A stretch of DNA of 64,000 bases, from positions 62,001 through 126,000 of the forward strand of contig JBHIYN010000006.1 in assembly GCA_041984235.1 (NCBI GenBank). The letters are read 5' to 3'. Below, piece after piece: positions 17,108 to 25,439 of this stretch. A program made the position numbers and the translations under genes. The notes below the pieces were generated by a model that searched no databases, was not told the DNA's origin, and saw nothing but the letters and a program-made list of their open reading frames with translations. How positions within the stretch are numbered: position 1 is the first letter of the stretch; every line of letters starts with the position of its first letter. This stretch comes from JBHIYN01 sp041984235. Lineage in GTDB: Bacteria > Pseudomonadota > Gammaproteobacteria > Ga0077536.

Positions 17108-17461
17108 GCAGCGGGTGCACGGGTTACCCACAAAATCTGTGGATAAGCTTGTGCATCAAGCGTGCAGGAGGTCACCGCCGCGGCCCCTGCGAGGGACCCT
17201 GTGTCAGATTGGTTAAGATTTAGCCAAATCAATAAAAATATATATTTATCTTATGTTTACAGATTGTTTTGAGTGCACAATCGTGGCTATGTTCAGTAAG
17301 TCGCGACATTTGCGGCCTGCGCCGCGCCCGATGTGCATAACGATGCGCGAACGCAACAGCACCGGCGTCCTACCGGCACGGCGTGCAGGTGCTTCCGGCC
17401 CGCGACAGCGCGCCTCCGCAGCCGGCCCGGCCGGCCGCTCGGACCTGCGGCGAGGTGCACC
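17108..17461. promoter_or_regulatory. Intergenic island with DnaA-box-like sites and an AT-rich stretch
   Basis: This 354-bp gap has no gene. It holds an exact DnaA box, TGTGGATAA (17138-17146, minus orientation), facing a one-mismatch box TTACCCACA (17124-17132), another one-mismatch TGTGCATCA (17150-17158), and TGTGCATAA (17332-17340), which fits the looser TTATNCACA consensus. Between them 17210-17290 is strikingly AT-rich for this genome. It could be a DnaA-controlled promoter region for dctQM or, less likely, an initiation-like site. No confident -35/-10 pair was found. Confidence 0.5.
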
Positions 17462-17977
17462 TTGAAAGCCGTCGCCCTGCGCGTGAGTCGCGCGCTGGAC
17501 GCGCTCATAGAGCTCAGCGGTCGAACGCTGGCCTGGCTCGTCGTCGCCCTGGTTGGCGTGACCGTTTACGACGTCGCCATGCGCTACTTTCTGCGCCAGG
17601 GCTCGGTCGCCATCCAGGAACTCGAATGGCACCTCTTTGCTGCCATCTTCCTGCTCGCCGGCGCCTACACCCTGCGCCACGACGCTCACGTCCGCGTCGA
17701 CATGCTCTACCGCAGCCGCTTCGTCAGCGCGCGCGGGCGGCGCCTGATCGACATTGCCGGCACGCTGCTGTTCACCCTGCCCTTCTCGGTGCTGGTGGTG
17801 TGGGCTGCGCTGCCCTTCGTGAGCGACGCCTTCGTGCACGGCGAGATGTCGCCCGATCCGGGCGGCCTGCCCTGGCGCTGGGCCGCCAAGGCGCTGATCC
17901 CGCTGGGCTTCGGGCTCATCTGCCTGCAGGCCGCAGCCGATCTGCTGCGCGCTGTGGCCGGCTCCGCGGAGCCCTGA
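17462..17977 (+). CDS. dctQ: TRAP transporter small permease (DctQ)
   Basis: Small membrane subunit of a tripartite ATP-independent periplasmic transporter. The 171-residue protein has four hydrophobic segments and the DctQ signature region around VAMRYFLRQG, the conserved ELEWHLFA helix, and LRHDAHVRVDM. There is no in-frame ATG near the N-terminus; the TTG at 17462 has GAGG about 8 bp upstream and is preferred over the GTG at 17483. dctM follows after 2 bp. No substrate-binding DctP gene is nearby. Confidence 0.88.
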   Translation: MKAVALRVSRALDALIELSGRTLAWLVVALVGVTVYDVAMRYFLRQGSVAIQELEWHLFAAIFLLAGAYTLRHDAHVRVDMLYRSRFVSARGRRLIDIAGTLLFTLPFSVLVVWAALPFVSDAFVHGEMSPDPGGLPWRWAAKALIPLGFGLICLQAAADLLRAVAGSAEP

Positions 17978-17979
17978 TC

Positions 17980-19296
17980 GTGGAAGCCTGGGCCCTGCTC
18001 ATGTTCGCGGCGGTCATTGCCGCGCTGCTGATCGGCTATCCCGTCGCCTTCACCCTCGGCGCGGTAGCGATGCTGTTCGGCAGCCTGACGCTCGGTGTCG
18101 ACCTGTTCACCCTGCTGCCGCTGCGCATCTGGGGCATCATGACCAATTTCACCCTGCTCGCGGTGCCGCTGTTCATCTTCATGGGCGTGGTGCTGGAGAA
18201 GTCGGGCCTGGCCGAGGAGCTGCTGGAAACGATGGGCCTCGTGTGCGGCCGCCTGCGCGGCGGGCTCGCGCTGTCGGTGGTGCTGGTCGGTGCCCTGCTC
18301 GCCGCCACCACCGGGGTGGTCGGGGCGACGGTCGTGACCATGGGCGTCATCGCCCTGCCCGCCATGCTCAAGCACCGCTACCAGCCGGCCCTGGCCTGCG
18401 GCACCATTGCCGCCGCGGGCACCCTGGGCCAGGTGATCCCGCCGAGCATCGTGCTCATCCTGCTCGCCGACATCGTGGGCGTGCCCATCGGGCGCCTGTT
18501 CATGGCTGCCGTCATTCCCGGCATGGTGCTGGTCGCGCTGTACGTTGCCTACGTCATGTGGCACGGCTGGCGCGTGCCGCAGGATGCGCCGCCGGTGGTG
18601 CGGGACGATAACGCGCCGCTGACGCCGCGCGTCATCAAGTCGTTGATTCCGCCCCTGTTCCTCATTGTCGCGGTGCTCGGGTCGATATTCTTCGGGCTGG
18701 CGTCGCCGACCGAATCCGCCGCGATCGGCGGCCTCGGCGCCCTGCTGCTGGCCCTCGCCCACGGCCGCCTCGACATCGCCAACCTGCACGACGCCGCGCT
18801 GCAGACCATGAAACTGACCAGCATGGTCTTCCTGATCCTGGTCGGCGCAACGGCCTTCGGCCTGGTGTTCAAGGGCCTCGGCGGGGATTACCTCGTGCGC
18901 GAGTTCTTCACTGGTCTTGCCGGCGGCAAGCTGACCTTCGTCGTACTCAGCATGCTGCTGATCTTCGTACTCGGTTTCTTCCTCGACTTCGTCGAGATCT
19001 GCTTCATCGTGGTGCCCATCCTGGAACCCATAGCGCGCCTGATGGGCATCGACCTGCTGTGGTTCGCGCTGCTCATCGCCGTCAACCTGCAGACCTCGTT
19101 CCTGACCCCGCCCTTCGGTTTCTCACTGTTCTACCTCAAGGCGGTGGCGCCGGAGAGTGTGCGCATCGGCGAGATTTATCGCGGCATCGTGCCATTCGTC
19201 CTGATCCAGGTCGCCGCGCTGGCCGTGATCGCGGCATTCCCCGGTCTGGCATCCTGGCTGCCCGACCTCATGGACCGTTACCACGGTCTCGGCTGA
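17980..19296 (+). CDS. dctM: TRAP transporter large permease (DctM)
   Basis: Large permease subunit, 438 residues, about twelve membrane segments along the whole protein. Family features include TTGVVGATVVTMGVIALPAM, GQVIPPSIVLILLAD and the C-terminal TPPFGFSLFYLKAVAP. Sodium-driven import of a carboxylate-type solute is the usual role, but substrate identity depends on the missing DctP. The GTG start at 17980 sits 2 bp after the dctQ stop. Converges on aroE with only 8 bp between. Confidence 0.92.
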   Translation: MEAWALLMFAAVIAALLIGYPVAFTLGAVAMLFGSLTLGVDLFTLLPLRIWGIMTNFTLLAVPLFIFMGVVLEKSGLAEELLETMGLVCGRLRGGLALSVVLVGALLAATTGVVGATVVTMGVIALPAMLKHRYQPALACGTIAAAGTLGQVIPPSIVLILLADIVGVPIGRLFMAAVIPGMVLVALYVAYVMWHGWRVPQDAPPVVRDDNAPLTPRVIKSLIPPLFLIVAVLGSIFFGLASPTESAAIGGLGALLLALAHGRLDIANLHDAALQTMKLTSMVFLILVGATAFGLVFKGLGGDYLVREFFTGLAGGKLTFVVLSMLLIFVLGFFLDFVEICFIVVPILEPIARLMGIDLLWFALLIAVNLQTSFLTPPFGFSLFYLKAVAPESVRIGEIYRGIVPFVLIQVAALAVIAAFPGLASWLPDLMDRYHGLG

Positions 19297-19304
19297 AGCG
19301 CCGC

Positions 19305-20150
19305 TCAGGCCTGGCGCAGTGCCGCGATCACCGGCGCCGTGTCCGGCGCCATGCCATGCCAGATCGAGAACGCCTCGGCGGCCTGCTCGACCAGCATGCC
19401 GAGCCCGTCGATGGCCTGGGCCGCCCCCTGCGCCCGCGCCCAGGCGACGAACGCCGTCTCCTGCGCTGCGTACATCATGTCGTAGCACACGGAGTGCGCC
19501 CCGACCGTGCCGGCCGCGAGCGGCGGGATCTCGCCGCCCAGGCTGAGCGAGGTCGCGTTGATGACGACGTCGGGCACCACGGTCGGCGCCGCGCCCCAGT
19601 CGAGCACCTCGGCGGCGCCGCTCGCGCAATCGCGCGCGACCTGCTCGGCCCGCGCCCGGGTACGATTGGTGATGGTCAGCGTGGCCGGCCCTGCCTGCAG
19701 CAGGGCCGGCACGACGCCGCGAGCGGCGCCGCCGGCTCCGATCAGCAGCACCCGCGCGCCGGCGAGCACGACGCCATGGTTGCGTTCCAGGTCGCGCACC
19801 AGCCCGGCGCCGTCGGTGTTGTCGACGGCGATACGGCCGTCCGCTGTGAACCACAGGGTATTGGCGGCCCCGGCCACCGCCGCGCGCTCGCTGCGGCGAT
19901 CCGCCAGCGCACATGCTTCCTCCTTGAGCGGCACCGTGACGTTCATGCCACGTCCACCGCAGGCGCGGAACGCGTCCACCGCCGCCGCCAGGCAGCCGGC
20001 GCTGACCTCGACCTTTTCATAGACCAGGTCGATACCGAGCTGGGCACCGAACGCGGTGTGGATCTGCGGCGAGCGGCTGTGTGCGATCGGCGTTCCGACC
20101 ACGCAAAAGCGCGGTGCCTCGCTCGACAGTGGCGCGAACCAGGTAGCCAT
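19305..20150 (-). CDS. aroE: Shikimate dehydrogenase
   Basis: NADPH-dependent reduction of 3-dehydroshikimate in aromatic amino acid synthesis. The 281-residue protein has the substrate motif IAHSRSPQIH at 22-31, catalytic K76 in NVTVPLKEEA, D113 in DNTDGAGL, and the nucleotide loop GAGGAARGV near 138-146. The start is ATG. It lies downstream of the cNMP-rhodanese gene on the same strand with a 50-bp gap, so read-through is possible. Confidence 0.95.
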   Translation of the reverse strand: MATWFAPLSSEAPRFCVVGTPIAHSRSPQIHTAFGAQLGIDLVYEKVEVSAGCLAAAVDAFRACGGRGMNVTVPLKEEACALADRRSERAAVAGAANTLWFTADGRIAVDNTDGAGLVRDLERNHGVVLAGARVLLIGAGGAARGVVPALLQAGPATLTITNRTRARAEQVARDCASGAAEVLDWGAAPTVVPDVVINATSLSLGGEIPPLAAGTVGAHSVCYDMMYAAQETAFVAWARAQGAAQAIDGLGMLVEQAAEAFSIWHGMAPDTAPVIAALRQA

Positions 20151-20200
20151 GGATGCGCGTCGCCTGTAAACGGTGGCGGGCAGCCGGCGCCGGCCCGGGT

Positions 20201-21271
20201 TCAGGCCGCGGATTCGGCCTTCGGCCCCTGCTCCATCAGCCCGCCCTGCAACACGTAGGTCTCGAATCCGCGCTCGCTAAGCAAAAACGCCGCGGCCGAG
20301 CTGCGTCGTCCGGTGTCGCAATAGACGATGTAGGGTGTCTCCGCGTCCAGTGACTCGGTCTTCAGGCGCAGCATGAACAGCGGGATGTTGATGCTGCCTT
20401 CGAGGCCGTTGTTCGAGTGCTCGCTCTCGAGACGCACGTCGAGCAGCTTGGCGCCCTGCTGCACGCGCTCCTGCGCCTCCTCCAGCGTGAGCCAGCTCAG
20501 CATCGGCTCTTTCAGCAGTGCGTTGAAGTCGTCCTTGGATAGCCGCATCAGCATGCCGTCGGTTTCCATCGTGATAGTGGCGTTGCGCTTGGCTTCCGAC
20601 AGTAGCGCCTCCTCGCCGAAGGCATCGCCGTCCTTGAGCGTGGCCAGGGTCAGCTCCGCGCCGGTCTTGGATGCGCGTGTCACCTTGGCCTTGCCATGCT
20701 TGATGATGTAGTAGTAGTCGCCGTCGTCACCCTGCTTGATGACCACCTCACCGGCGCTCATCGGCACTTCCTGCATGCGCATGAACATGGCCTGGATATT
20801 GGCCGGGGGCACCTGCAGGAAGGCCTGCGACTGCAGGATGCGGGTCATCCAGTCGCTGTCGGTATCTTCCTCGTCTTCCTCGACCTGGATCTCGTTGACC
20901 TCGATCCCCGAGAGCTGGTCCCAGGTCAGCAGGATGTCGAGCAGGTCGCTGTCGAAGCGGGTGATCTTGCAGGCCGACTTGGTCTTCGCGGTCTGTTTGC
21001 GCGGCTGCAGGTTGGCCAGCGGGTGCTTGGCGGCATCAGTACCGCCGCGGATGCTGGAGCTGGCGCCTCCGTCCTCGGCCAGGATGACCTCGCCCTCGAG
21101 CAGGTAGACCGTCTTGCGATCGACCTCACCGGCCTTGAAGATGGTTTTGCCCGGGGGCAGCTCCTCGACGAAGGCCTTCCCCGCAAGTTCCTGGAAGTTC
21201 TCCGCATTCAGCGCGTTCGGCGGAACCAGCGTCTTGAGGATATTTTTATCTACGAGTTGCCCGTCTGCCAT
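20201..21271 (-). CDS. Double cyclic-nucleotide-binding domain plus rhodanese protein
   Basis: Soluble 356-residue protein with two cNMP-binding folds (about 15-125 and 145-255) and a C-terminal rhodanese domain (about 265-350) with the active-site cysteine C318 in VYCDTGRRS. The second cNMP domain keeps a phosphate-binding cassette (FGEEALLSEAKRNA, with R229). The first has lost that cassette and is acidic near 130-140, so it probably does not bind nucleotide. The likely role is nucleotide-gated sulfur transfer or sensing, but no function is established. There is no DNA-binding domain, so it is not a CRP-type regulator. Confidence 0.85.
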   Translation of the reverse strand: MADGQLVDKNILKTLVPPNALNAENFQELAGKAFVEELPPGKTIFKAGEVDRKTVYLLEGEVILAEDGGASSSIRGGTDAAKHPLANLQPRKQTAKTKSACKITRFDSDLLDILLTWDQLSGIEVNEIQVEEDEEDTDSDWMTRILQSQAFLQVPPANIQAMFMRMQEVPMSAGEVVIKQGDDGDYYYIIKHGKAKVTRASKTGAELTLATLKDGDAFGEEALLSEAKRNATITMETDGMLMRLSKDDFNALLKEPMLSWLTLEEAQERVQQGAKLLDVRLESEHSNNGLEGSINIPLFMLRLKTESLDAETPYIVYCDTGRRSSAAAFLLSERGFETYVLQGGLMEQGPKAESAA

Positions 21272-21411
21272 GATTCTCTACTGCTGGATGCGTGCGGCTG
21301 CATTTCCCGGGAAGTCGGGGTGCGACAATGGAGCGGGCCCGGCACCCGTCCTGAACGGCGATCGCCGGCGATCATCACGCATCGCACCGGAGTCCGGACC
21401 GGCGATTCGAT

Positions 21412-21440
21412 ATTGTAAGCGCACCGATTCCCGTTGGGAA
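21412..21440 (-). promoter_or_regulatory. Candidate sigma70 promoter for the cNMP-rhodanese gene
   Basis: On the minus strand TTCCCA (21435-21440) and TACAAT (21412-21417) are 17 bp apart, 141 bp upstream of the ATG. A small palindrome TTCCC-GTT-GGGAA (21428-21440) covers the -35, which could be an operator. Confidence 0.4.
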
Positions 21441-21484
21441 CGGCCCTTTTGCAAAAATTTGCCCGCTCGCGCAGGGTTTCGCCG

Positions 21485-21524
21485 GCCGCGCAACGGCGGG
21501 CACTCGCGCCCGCCGTTGCGCGGC
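21485..21524 (-). terminator. Strong hairpin after the second amtB gene
   Basis: A perfect 17-bp GC-rich stem (21485-21501 with 21508-21524) closes a 6-base loop, 13 bp past the amtB stop. There is no immediate T-run on either strand, so it may protect the 3' end or act as a bidirectional barrier. Confidence 0.6.
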
Positions 21525-21536
21525 TGACAGCGGGAC

Positions 21537-22814
21537 TCAGAGGATGTAACCCCGCTCGTCGTGCTCGGCGAGGTCGAGACCTTCGGTCTCCACCTCCGGC
21601 GCGACACGCAGTCCGACCAGCGCCTGGGTCAGCTTGAGCAGCAGCCAGGTGGCGATGCCGCACCAGATCAGCGTTGCCACCACGCCGATCAACTGCGTCC
21701 CGACCTGCGCGCTCATCGTCACGCCGTCTGCATAGCCCACGCCCCCGAGTGCCTCGGCGGCGAACACACCGGCCAGCAGTGTGCCGAGAATGCCACCGAC
21801 GCCGTGCACCGGGAACACGTCCAGGGAGTCGTCGATCTGGAAACTACGCTTGACCGCCTGCGTGCTGAAATAACACACGACGCCGGCGGCGATACCGATG
21901 CACAGGGCGCCGAGCGGGCCGACGTAGCCCGAAGCCGGCGTAATCGTGCCCAGCCCGGCGACCATGCCGGTCACGATGCCGAGTACGCTGGGCTTACCAT
22001 GCTTGAGCCATTCGATTGCCATCCACGACAGCGATCCGGCGGCGGCCGAGATGTGCGTGACCAGCATCGCCATGCCGGCATCGCCGTTGGCGGCGACCGC
22101 GCTGCCGGCGTTGAAACCGAACCAGCCAACCCACAGCATCGAGGCGCCGGCGACCGTCATGGTCAGGTTATGCGGCGGCATCGCCGTCTGCGGAAAACCG
22201 CGCCGGTTGCCGAGCACGATGGCGGCGACGATGGCGGCGACCCCGGCGTTGACGTGCACGACCGTGCCGCCGGCGAAATCGAGCAACCCCATCTGGCCGA
22301 GCCAGCCGCCGCCCCACACCCAGTGGCAGACCGGGATGTAGACGACGAACAACCACAGCGTGCTGAACATGAGCACCGCGGAAAAACGCATGCGTTCGGC
22401 AAAACCGCCCACGATCAGCGCCGGCGTAATGATGGCGAAGGTCATCTGGAACATGACGAAGATGCTCTCGGGAATGGTGCCGCTCATGCTCTCCCTGCCA
22501 ACCGCCGAGAGCAGCGCGTTGCCGCCACCGATGTAGTCGTTCCAGGCGCCCCCGTCACCGAAAGCCAGCCCGTAGCCAACAACCACCCATAACAGGGACA
22601 TCAGGCAGGCCAGGGCGAAACACTGCATGAGTACCGACAGCGCATTCTTGCTGCGCACCAGGCCGCCATAGAACAGCGCCAGCCCCGGCAGCGTCATGAA
22701 CAGCACCAGCGCGGTCGAGGTCAGCAGCCAGGCGCTGTCGCCGCTGTTCAGGCCGTCCGCCAGTACGAGTTGTGGAAAGGCAATTAATGTGAGTCCCGCG
22801 ATCAGGCGCAACAT
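21537..22814 (-). CDS. amtB: Ammonium transporter (Amt), signal-peptide type
   Basis: Trimeric ammonium channel of the inner membrane. The 425-residue protein starts with a cleavable-looking signal (VLAD near 17-20), as in E. coli AmtB. Pore histidines are H187 (TVVHVNAG) and H337 (FPVHGVGG). The C-terminal tail (from about 400) is the usual PII-docking segment and ends in GYIL. The gene follows glnK at 22.9-23.2 kb with a 52-bp gap, the standard glnK-amtB arrangement. It is clearly diverged from the other Amt at 23.5-24.8 kb. Confidence 0.95.
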   Translation of the reverse strand: MLRLIAGLTLIAFPQLVLADGLNSGDSAWLLTSTALVLFMTLPGLALFYGGLVRSKNALSVLMQCFALACLMSLLWVVVGYGLAFGDGGAWNDYIGGGNALLSAVGRESMSGTIPESIFVMFQMTFAIITPALIVGGFAERMRFSAVLMFSTLWLFVVYIPVCHWVWGGGWLGQMGLLDFAGGTVVHVNAGVAAIVAAIVLGNRRGFPQTAMPPHNLTMTVAGASMLWVGWFGFNAGSAVAANGDAGMAMLVTHISAAAGSLSWMAIEWLKHGKPSVLGIVTGMVAGLGTITPASGYVGPLGALCIGIAAGVVCYFSTQAVKRSFQIDDSLDVFPVHGVGGILGTLLAGVFAAEALGGVGYADGVTMSAQVGTQLIGVVATLIWCGIATWLLLKLTQALVGLRVAPEVETEGLDLAEHDERGYIL

Positions 22815-22866
22815 GGGCGCTCCCCCCCTAGTACAGCTTGTCGTTGTCGTAGTTGTCTGCGGCTTC

Positions 22867-23205
22867 TCAGACCGCGTCCACCCCGGTTTCGCCGGTACGG
22901 ATACGAATCACCTCCGTCAGCTCACTGATGAAGATCTTGCCGTCGCCGATACTCTCGGTATTGGCCGCATTGCGGATCGCTTCCACCACCTCGTCGAGCT
23001 GGTCGTCACCGACGGCGACCTCGAGTTTGACCTTGGGCAGGAAGTCGACGACGTACTCGGCGCCGCGATAGAGCTCGGTATGACCCTTCTGGCGTCCGAA
23101 ACCCTTGGTCTCCGTGACGGTCATGCCGTGCACGCCGCGCTCGGACAGTGCCTCGCGCACGTCGTCCAGCTTGAACGGTTTGATGATGGCTGTGACTAGT
23201 TTCAT
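22867..23205 (-). CDS. glnK: Nitrogen regulatory protein PII (GlnK), copy 1
   Basis: Trimeric PII signal protein that blocks the Amt pore when nitrogen is ample. Exactly 112 residues, as in E. coli GlnB/GlnK, with the uridylylation tyrosine Y51 in TELYRGAEY and the C-terminal signature region near 83-96. It closely resembles the second copy at 24.8-25.2 kb. It has its own 309-bp upstream gap; a weak GC-rich sigma54-like match there was not convincing. Confidence 0.95.
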   Translation of the reverse strand: MKLVTAIIKPFKLDDVREALSERGVHGMTVTETKGFGRQKGHTELYRGAEYVVDFLPKVKLEVAVGDDQLDEVVEAIRNAANTESIGDGKIFISELTEVIRIRTGETGVDAV

Positions 23206-23434
23206 GGAACCTCTCCACTTGCAGCCGTGACGCGCCGGGGCGCAATGCGCCGGTGTGCCCGGAATTGACGATAGGTGCGACCCCTGCAGCCAGCCGCTGC
23301 GGCTGCTGCGCCCTGCCCGCCGGACGCGCCGGTGAGCCGGGTTTGACGATACCCGAGCGCGCTATGTAACCACGATCGCAAAAATGGCGGCAAGCGCCGC
23401 CGCGCGGCGGCAACGCCCGACGCATCGCCGGCGC

Positions 23435-23465
23435 AAAAAAAAGCCGGGGCGCAAAGCGCCCCGGC
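23435..23465 (-). terminator. Intrinsic terminator after the first amtB gene
   Basis: On the minus strand a perfect 10-bp stem (23456-23465 with 23443-23452, 3-base loop) is followed by eight T residues (23435-23442). Textbook rho-independent terminator. Confidence 0.9.
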
Positions 23466-23474
23466 CGGTTGCTG

Positions 23475-23498
23475 GACCCGGTAAGACGATACCGGGTC
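23475..23498 (-). repeat. Hairpin just after the first amtB stop
   Basis: GACCCGGTA pairs perfectly with TACCGGGTC around a 6-base loop. It sits between the stop codon and the main terminator and probably belongs to the same 3' end. Confidence 0.5.
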
Positions 23499-23514
23499 AG
23501 GGTTTCACGCCAGG

Positions 23515-24771
23515 TCAGGCATTGGACTTGGCGAAATCGGGATAGGCTTCCAGCCCGCATTCCCCGATATCGACGCCTTCCGATTCCTCTTCCTCGCTGA
23601 CCCGGATACCCAGGGTCGCCTTGATAATGAACCAGACGATGCCGGAGGTGATCGCGACCCAGGCGAAGATGACGACGATGCCGAGCAACTGGGCGCCGAT
23701 CTTGGCGTCCTCGTTGGTCAGGCACACCGCCAGCAGGCCCCAGATGCCGGCCGTGCCGTGCACCGAGATGGCGCCCACCGGGTCGTCGATCTTCATGCGG
23801 TCCAGGGTGACGATGGAGAAGACCACGATGATGCCGCCGATGCCGCCGATGATGGTGGCCATCAGGGGCGACGGGGTCAGCGGTTCCGCGGTAATCGCGA
23901 CCAGTCCGGCGAGCGCGCCGTTCAGCGCCATGGTGAGGTCGGCCTTGCCGAACATCAGCCGGGCCGTGATCAGCGCGGCAATGCAGCCGCCGGCGGCCGC
24001 CGCGTTGGTATTGACGAAGACCAGCGCCACCGCGTTCGCCTCACCGACGTTGGAGACCATCAGCTCGGAGCCGCCGTTGAAGCCGAACCAGCCGAACCAC
24101 AGCAGGAAGGTACCCAGCGTGGCCAGCGGCAGGTTGGCGCCCGGGATCGGGTTGATGCGCCCGTCCGGCCCGTACTTGCCGGCGCGCGGGCCGAGCAGCA
24201 GGACACCGGTCAGGGCCGCGACCGCACCGGTCATGTGCACGACGCCCGAGCCCGCGAAGTCGAGGAAGCCCTTCTGGTCGAGGAAGCCACCGCCCCATTT
24301 CCAGTAACCTTCGACCGGGTAGATGAAGGCGGTCATGACCACTGCGAAGAGCAGGAACGACCACAGCTTCATGCGCTCGGCGACGGCGCCGGAGACGACC
24401 GACATGGCGGCGGCCACGAATACCGCCTGGAAGTAGAAGTCCGACAAGCCGGAGTAGTAGATGTCGCCCTCACTGGCGATGACGTCCGCCGCAGCGTTGT
24501 CACTGCCGCCGAGGATGCTCGGCAGCCCGGGCCACAGGGCACTGGCCGCGTCGCCCGGATACATCAGCGAGTATCCGCACAGCAGGTACATGGTGCACGC
24601 CACGGCGTAGAGCACGATGTTCTTGGTCAGGATCTCGGCGGTGTTCTTCGACCGCACCAATCCTGCTTCGAGCATGGCAAAACCACATGCCATCAGCATG
24701 ACGACCATGCCCATGACGAGAAAATAGAATGTATCCAGTGCGTACTGGACTTCGATTACCGACGCATCCAC
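23515..24771 (-). CDS. amt: Ammonium transporter (Amt), second type
   Basis: Ammonium channel of 418 residues without a signal peptide. Pore histidines are H179 (GVVHMTGA) and H338 (ISVHGTAGIWG). The acidic C-terminal tail (SEEEESEGVD) is the likely PII contact. It differs strongly from the neighbouring Amt in the periplasmic loops, so this is an older paralog or separate acquisition rather than a fresh tandem duplication. It follows glnK copy 2 by 42 bp and ends at a strong terminator. The start is GTG. Confidence 0.94.
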   Translation of the reverse strand: MDASVIEVQYALDTFYFLVMGMVVMLMACGFAMLEAGLVRSKNTAEILTKNIVLYAVACTMYLLCGYSLMYPGDAASALWPGLPSILGGSDNAAADVIASEGDIYYSGLSDFYFQAVFVAAAMSVVSGAVAERMKLWSFLLFAVVMTAFIYPVEGYWKWGGGFLDQKGFLDFAGSGVVHMTGAVAALTGVLLLGPRAGKYGPDGRINPIPGANLPLATLGTFLLWFGWFGFNGGSELMVSNVGEANAVALVFVNTNAAAAGGCIAALITARLMFGKADLTMALNGALAGLVAITAEPLTPSPLMATIIGGIGGIIVVFSIVTLDRMKIDDPVGAISVHGTAGIWGLLAVCLTNEDAKIGAQLLGIVVIFAWVAITSGIVWFIIKATLGIRVSEEEESEGVDIGECGLEAYPDFAKSNA

Positions 24772-24813
24772 TTGCTCTTCCTCCAGTTATTGACAGTTGT
24801 CACGGGCGCTGAG

Positions 24814-25152
24814 TTACAGCGCCTCTGCGCCGGTCTCACCAGTCCTGATACGGACGGCTTCGACGAGCTCGGTGACGAATATCTTGCCGTCACCGATCTT
24901 TCCGGTGCCGGTCGCTTTCTTGATCGCGTCGATGACGTCGGACACGAGATCGTCGCCGACAGCGACCTCGAGCTTCGACTTGGGCAGGAAGTCGACGACG
25001 TACTCGGCGCCGCGGTACAGCTCGGTGTGTCCCTTCTGTCGACCGAAGCCCTTGACCTCGGTAACGGTTAAGCCCTGTATTCCAATCTCGGACAGCGCTT
25101 CACGCGCATCGTCCAGCTTGAATGGTTTGATAATCGCGGTGACCAGTTTCAT
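24814..25152 (-). CDS. glnK: Nitrogen regulatory protein PII (GlnK), copy 2
   Basis: PII signal protein of 112 residues with Y51 in TELYRGAEY. It differs from copy 1 mainly in the T-loop flank and the 68-85 region. It heads the glnK-amt cassette and is the gene closest to the sigma54-type promoter 79 bp upstream, so it is expected to be induced under nitrogen limitation via NtrC (inference from the promoter class). The ATG at 25152 gives the exact family length. Confidence 0.95.
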   Translation of the reverse strand: MKLVTAIIKPFKLDDAREALSEIGIQGLTVTEVKGFGRQKGHTELYRGAEYVVDFLPKSKLEVAVGDDLVSDVIDAIKKATGTGKIGDGKIFVTELVEAVRIRTGETGAEAL

Positions 25153-25230
25153 GGCGTTTTCCCTTGGACTGCATGCTTTGGATGCCACAATCGCCGCCCG
25201 TCGGCGCGCTTGCAGACTCGCATCGTGCAA

Positions 25231-25246
25231 TGCATCATGCGTGCCA
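25231..25246 (-). promoter_or_regulatory. Sigma54 (RpoN) promoter for glnK-amt
   Basis: On the minus strand TGGCACG (25240-25246), four bases, then ATGCA (25231-25235). The invariant GG and GC are exactly 10 bp apart, as required; the only deviation from TGGCACG-N4-TTGCA is one base in the -12 box. It is 79 bp from the glnK start. Confidence 0.75.
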
Positions 25247-25277
25247 CTGGTGTTAACCGGCTGTAATGCCAAAGAAA

Positions 25278-25371
25278 TGGTGCGACCCTGCGGCAACGGG
25301 CGGCCACCGGAACGCCTGCGATGGGGCGTCAACGCACCAAAAAGAAGCGCATCGCACGGCATTGCGCACCA
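25278..25371. promoter_or_regulatory. Possible NtrC half-sites upstream of the sigma54 promoter
   Basis: TGGTGC (25278-25283) and GCACCA twice (25334-25339, 25366-25371, each followed by an A-run) resemble NtrC half-sites. They are not paired at the usual spacing, so this is weak. The region also serves as the ubiK upstream region. Confidence 0.25.
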
Positions 25372-25439
25372 AAAACAGGCGTTCGCATCGCGCGCACCGG
25401 CGCGGACGCCCCGTCCCGATCCGTACGCGAGAGAAAGTC

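Larger units (their letters stand above)
23206..23514. other. Gap between the two glnK-amtB cassettes
   Basis: This 309-bp gap has no gene. Toward its right end it holds two hairpins (listed separately) that end the upstream amtB transcript. The left 220 bp must contain the promoter of glnK copy 1, but no clear sigma70 or sigma54 element stands out. Confidence 0.6.

Noticed and set aside
17108..17461. Calling the DnaA-box island the chromosomal origin
   Set aside because: Box number is low, neighbours are not typical and no skew analysis is possible here, so it is reported only as a lead.
23206..23434. Sigma54 promoter for glnK copy 1
   Set aside because: A GGGCAC-like element near 23250-23265 has the wrong spacing or loses key bases in either register.
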